Source of the DNA: Aquirickettsiella gammari
GTDB lineage: Bacteria; Pseudomonadota; Gammaproteobacteria; Diplorickettsiales; Diplorickettsiaceae
Length of the DNA stretch: 64,000 bases
NCBI GenBank assembly: GCA_963701065.1
Contig: OY969558.1
Location: forward strand, 248,001-312,000
Direction: 5' to 3'
Under the pieces are notes generated by a model. It did no database searches, was not told the DNA's origin, and saw only the letters and a program-made list of their open reading frames with translations. The translations under genes were made by a program, and so were the position numbers. This document shows, piece by piece, positions 62,808 through 64,000 of this stretch (the first letter of the stretch is position 1; each line of letters begins with the position of its first letter).

Positions 62808-64000
62808 ATGAATAGCAAAAATAGTAACTCGATTAAAGTCACGGATTTCATAGCTAATGCGCTCGTTCATCACGGCATCCGTCATATCTTCATGTTGACA
62901 GGTGGCGGGGCCATGCACCTCAACGACTCTCTCGGAAAACATCCGGCATTACAAGTAATTTTTAACCATCATGAGCAAGCATCCGCCATGGCGGCAGAAA
63001 GCTATGCACGTCTCACCAATCAGATGGCTGTAGTCAATGTTACAACAGGACCTGGTGGAATAAATGCTTTCAATGGTGTATTTGGGGCCTGGACCGACTC
63101 AATCCCTATGTTGATTATATCAGGGCAAGTTTCCTATTCAACTACCGTACATAGCAGCGGATTGCACTTACGACAACTCGGCGATCAAGAATGCGATGTC
63201 ATAAGATCCGTGCGTCCATTTACTAAATATGCCACTATGATCACGGATGCAAACGAAATCAAGTATCACCTGCAAAAAGCACTTTACATTGCAACACATG
63301 GTAGACCAGGGCCTGTTTGGTTAGATATCCCTATCAATATCCAAGGTAGCTATATACAAGCAGAGACATTGCCAGAATTTAATGTTAAAAAAAAAACAAC
63401 CCCTATTAATCAGGTCAATACAAAAATACAACAACTAATAATAAAACTCCAACAAGCTAAAAGACCAGTTATTCTTGCGGGTAACGGCATAAGAATAGCT
63501 AATGCGCATCAGGCATTTTTATCCTTAATTGAGCAATTAAAAATACCTGTCACCACAGCCTGGAACGCTCATGATCTCGTATCAAATGATAATAAATATT
63601 ACGTAGGGAGACCTGGCTCCATTGGCGACAGAGCAGGTAATTTTTCAGTACAAAATTCTGATTTTCTACTCATTCTAGGTTCCAGGCTTAATATACGTCA
63701 AATTGGTTATAACTGGAAAACATTTGCGCGAGCCGCTTTTAAAGTAATGGTTGATATTGATGCCCTAGAACTCATAAAACCCACTTTGAAAATTGATTTA
63801 CCTATAAAATGTCACTTGGCCTATTTTATTGACAGACTCCAGTTAAGCCTAAAAGATATAACTATTTTAGAAAGAAAGGACTGGCTAAATTGGTGTAAAC
63901 GTAGACAAAAAAAATATCCTGTCGTATTACCTGAATATTGGCAGCTTAATTTCCAAATTAATCCCTATTGTTTCATGCATATTTTAAGTCAAGAATTAGC
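62808..64000 (+). CDS. TPP-dependent acetolactate synthase-like enzyme (cut by window end)
   Basis: The frame runs from the ATG at 62808 to the window end without stop (about 397 codons). It has the N-terminal pyrimidine-binding domain of TPP enzymes: DFIANALVHHGIRHIFMLTG, the TPP-activating Glu in FNHHEQASAMAAESYAR, NVTTGPGGINAFNGVFGAW, and the central domain block RPVILAGNGIR. Overall it resembles acetolactate synthase, but its place beside a deoxysugar 3-dehydrase points to a carbohydrate role such as YerE, which adds a two-carbon branch from pyruvate to a 3,6-dideoxy-4-keto sugar. The C-terminal TPP-pyrophosphate domain is outside the window. Confidence 0.82.
   Translation, partial: MNSKNSNSIKVTDFIANALVHHGIRHIFMLTGGGAMHLNDSLGKHPALQVIFNHHEQASAMAAESYARLTNQMAVVNVTTGPGGINAFNGVFGAWTDSIPMLIISGQVSYSTTVHSSGLHLRQLGDQECDVIRSVRPFTKYATMITDANEIKYHLQKALYIATHGRPGPVWLDIPINIQGSYIQAETLPEFNVKKKTTPINQVNTKIQQLIIKLQQAKRPVILAGNGIRIANAHQAFLSLIEQLKIPVTTAWNAHDLVSNDNKYYVGRPGSIGDRAGNFSVQNSDFLLILGSRLNIRQIGYNWKTFARAAFKVMVDIDALELIKPTLKIDLPIKCHLAYFIDRLQLSLKDITILERKDWLNWCKRRQKKYPVVLPEYWQLNFQINPYCFMHILSQEL

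Overview
This 64 kb window looks like a chromosomal piece of an intracellular gammaproteobacterium of the order Legionellales, most like the Rickettsiella/Diplorickettsia/Coxiella group. The evidence is a Dot/Icm (type IVB) secretion locus at the left edge (icmQ with the start of an icmP-like gene), moderately AT-rich DNA, gammaproteobacterial gene orders (mraZ-rsmH-ftsL-ftsI, hfq-hflX-hflK-hflC-purA, lptM-lysA-dapF), ankyrin and coiled-coil accessory proteins, and signs of genome decay (an hflX remnant, frameshifted genes, a duplicated epmB fragment). The genus is inferred from gene content, not from an rRNA or a database match.

Layout. 1-940 (minus): icmP start, icmQ and a small gene in the icmR position. 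999-2964: a MidA-type methyltransferase, with a divergent pteridine reductase. 3313-9612 (plus): a complete SUF Fe-S assembly operon (Rrf2 regulator, sufB, C, D, S, sufU-like, sufT) behind an IscR-type palindrome. 9858-18010 (plus): an accessory array of putative secreted proteins sharing one C-terminal coiled coil and tail. It includes a 1.69 kb tandem duplication and an ankyrin/F-box-like gene. 18062-22114 (minus): nnrD, an SDR, gshB, gshA. 22383-24807 (plus): an APC permease and a DciA-like protein. 24918-30004 (minus): era, rnc, lepB, lepA and an esterase. 30352-32601 (plus): lptM, lysA, dapF. 32598-35136 (minus): fumC, epmB. 35188-43484 (minus): four paralogous inverse-autotransporter outer-membrane proteins with beta-helix-like passengers, plus duplication debris. 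43598-47118 (minus): ftsI, ftsL, rsmH, mraZ and MraZ boxes. 47628-48881: a repeat protein of unknown function. 48945-49310 (minus): RNase P RNA. 49404-53915: anmK, erpA, cptA/sdhE, an unknown membrane protein, ccmE, guaC. 54060-61420 (plus): polA, hfq, hflX remnant, hflK, hflC, purA. 61571-64000 (plus): start of a sugar-modification cluster with a PLP 3-dehydrase-like enzyme and a TPP enzyme cut by the window end.

How it may work together. The window holds parts of a type IVB secretion apparatus and, about 9 kb away, a family of proteins with unrelated bodies but an identical C-terminus ending in a hydrophobic, polar-rich tail, as expected for a portable secretion signal. The 195-bp junctions between these genes repeat, so whole bodies could be swapped by recombination while the tail and the next gene's start are kept. 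The outer-membrane array and the deoxysugar genes add surface diversity. The remainder is housekeeping: Fe-S assembly and insertion (SUF, ErpA), glutathione, cell division, translation and RNA metabolism.

I saw no tRNA genes, rRNA genes, CRISPR arrays, transposases or integrases.
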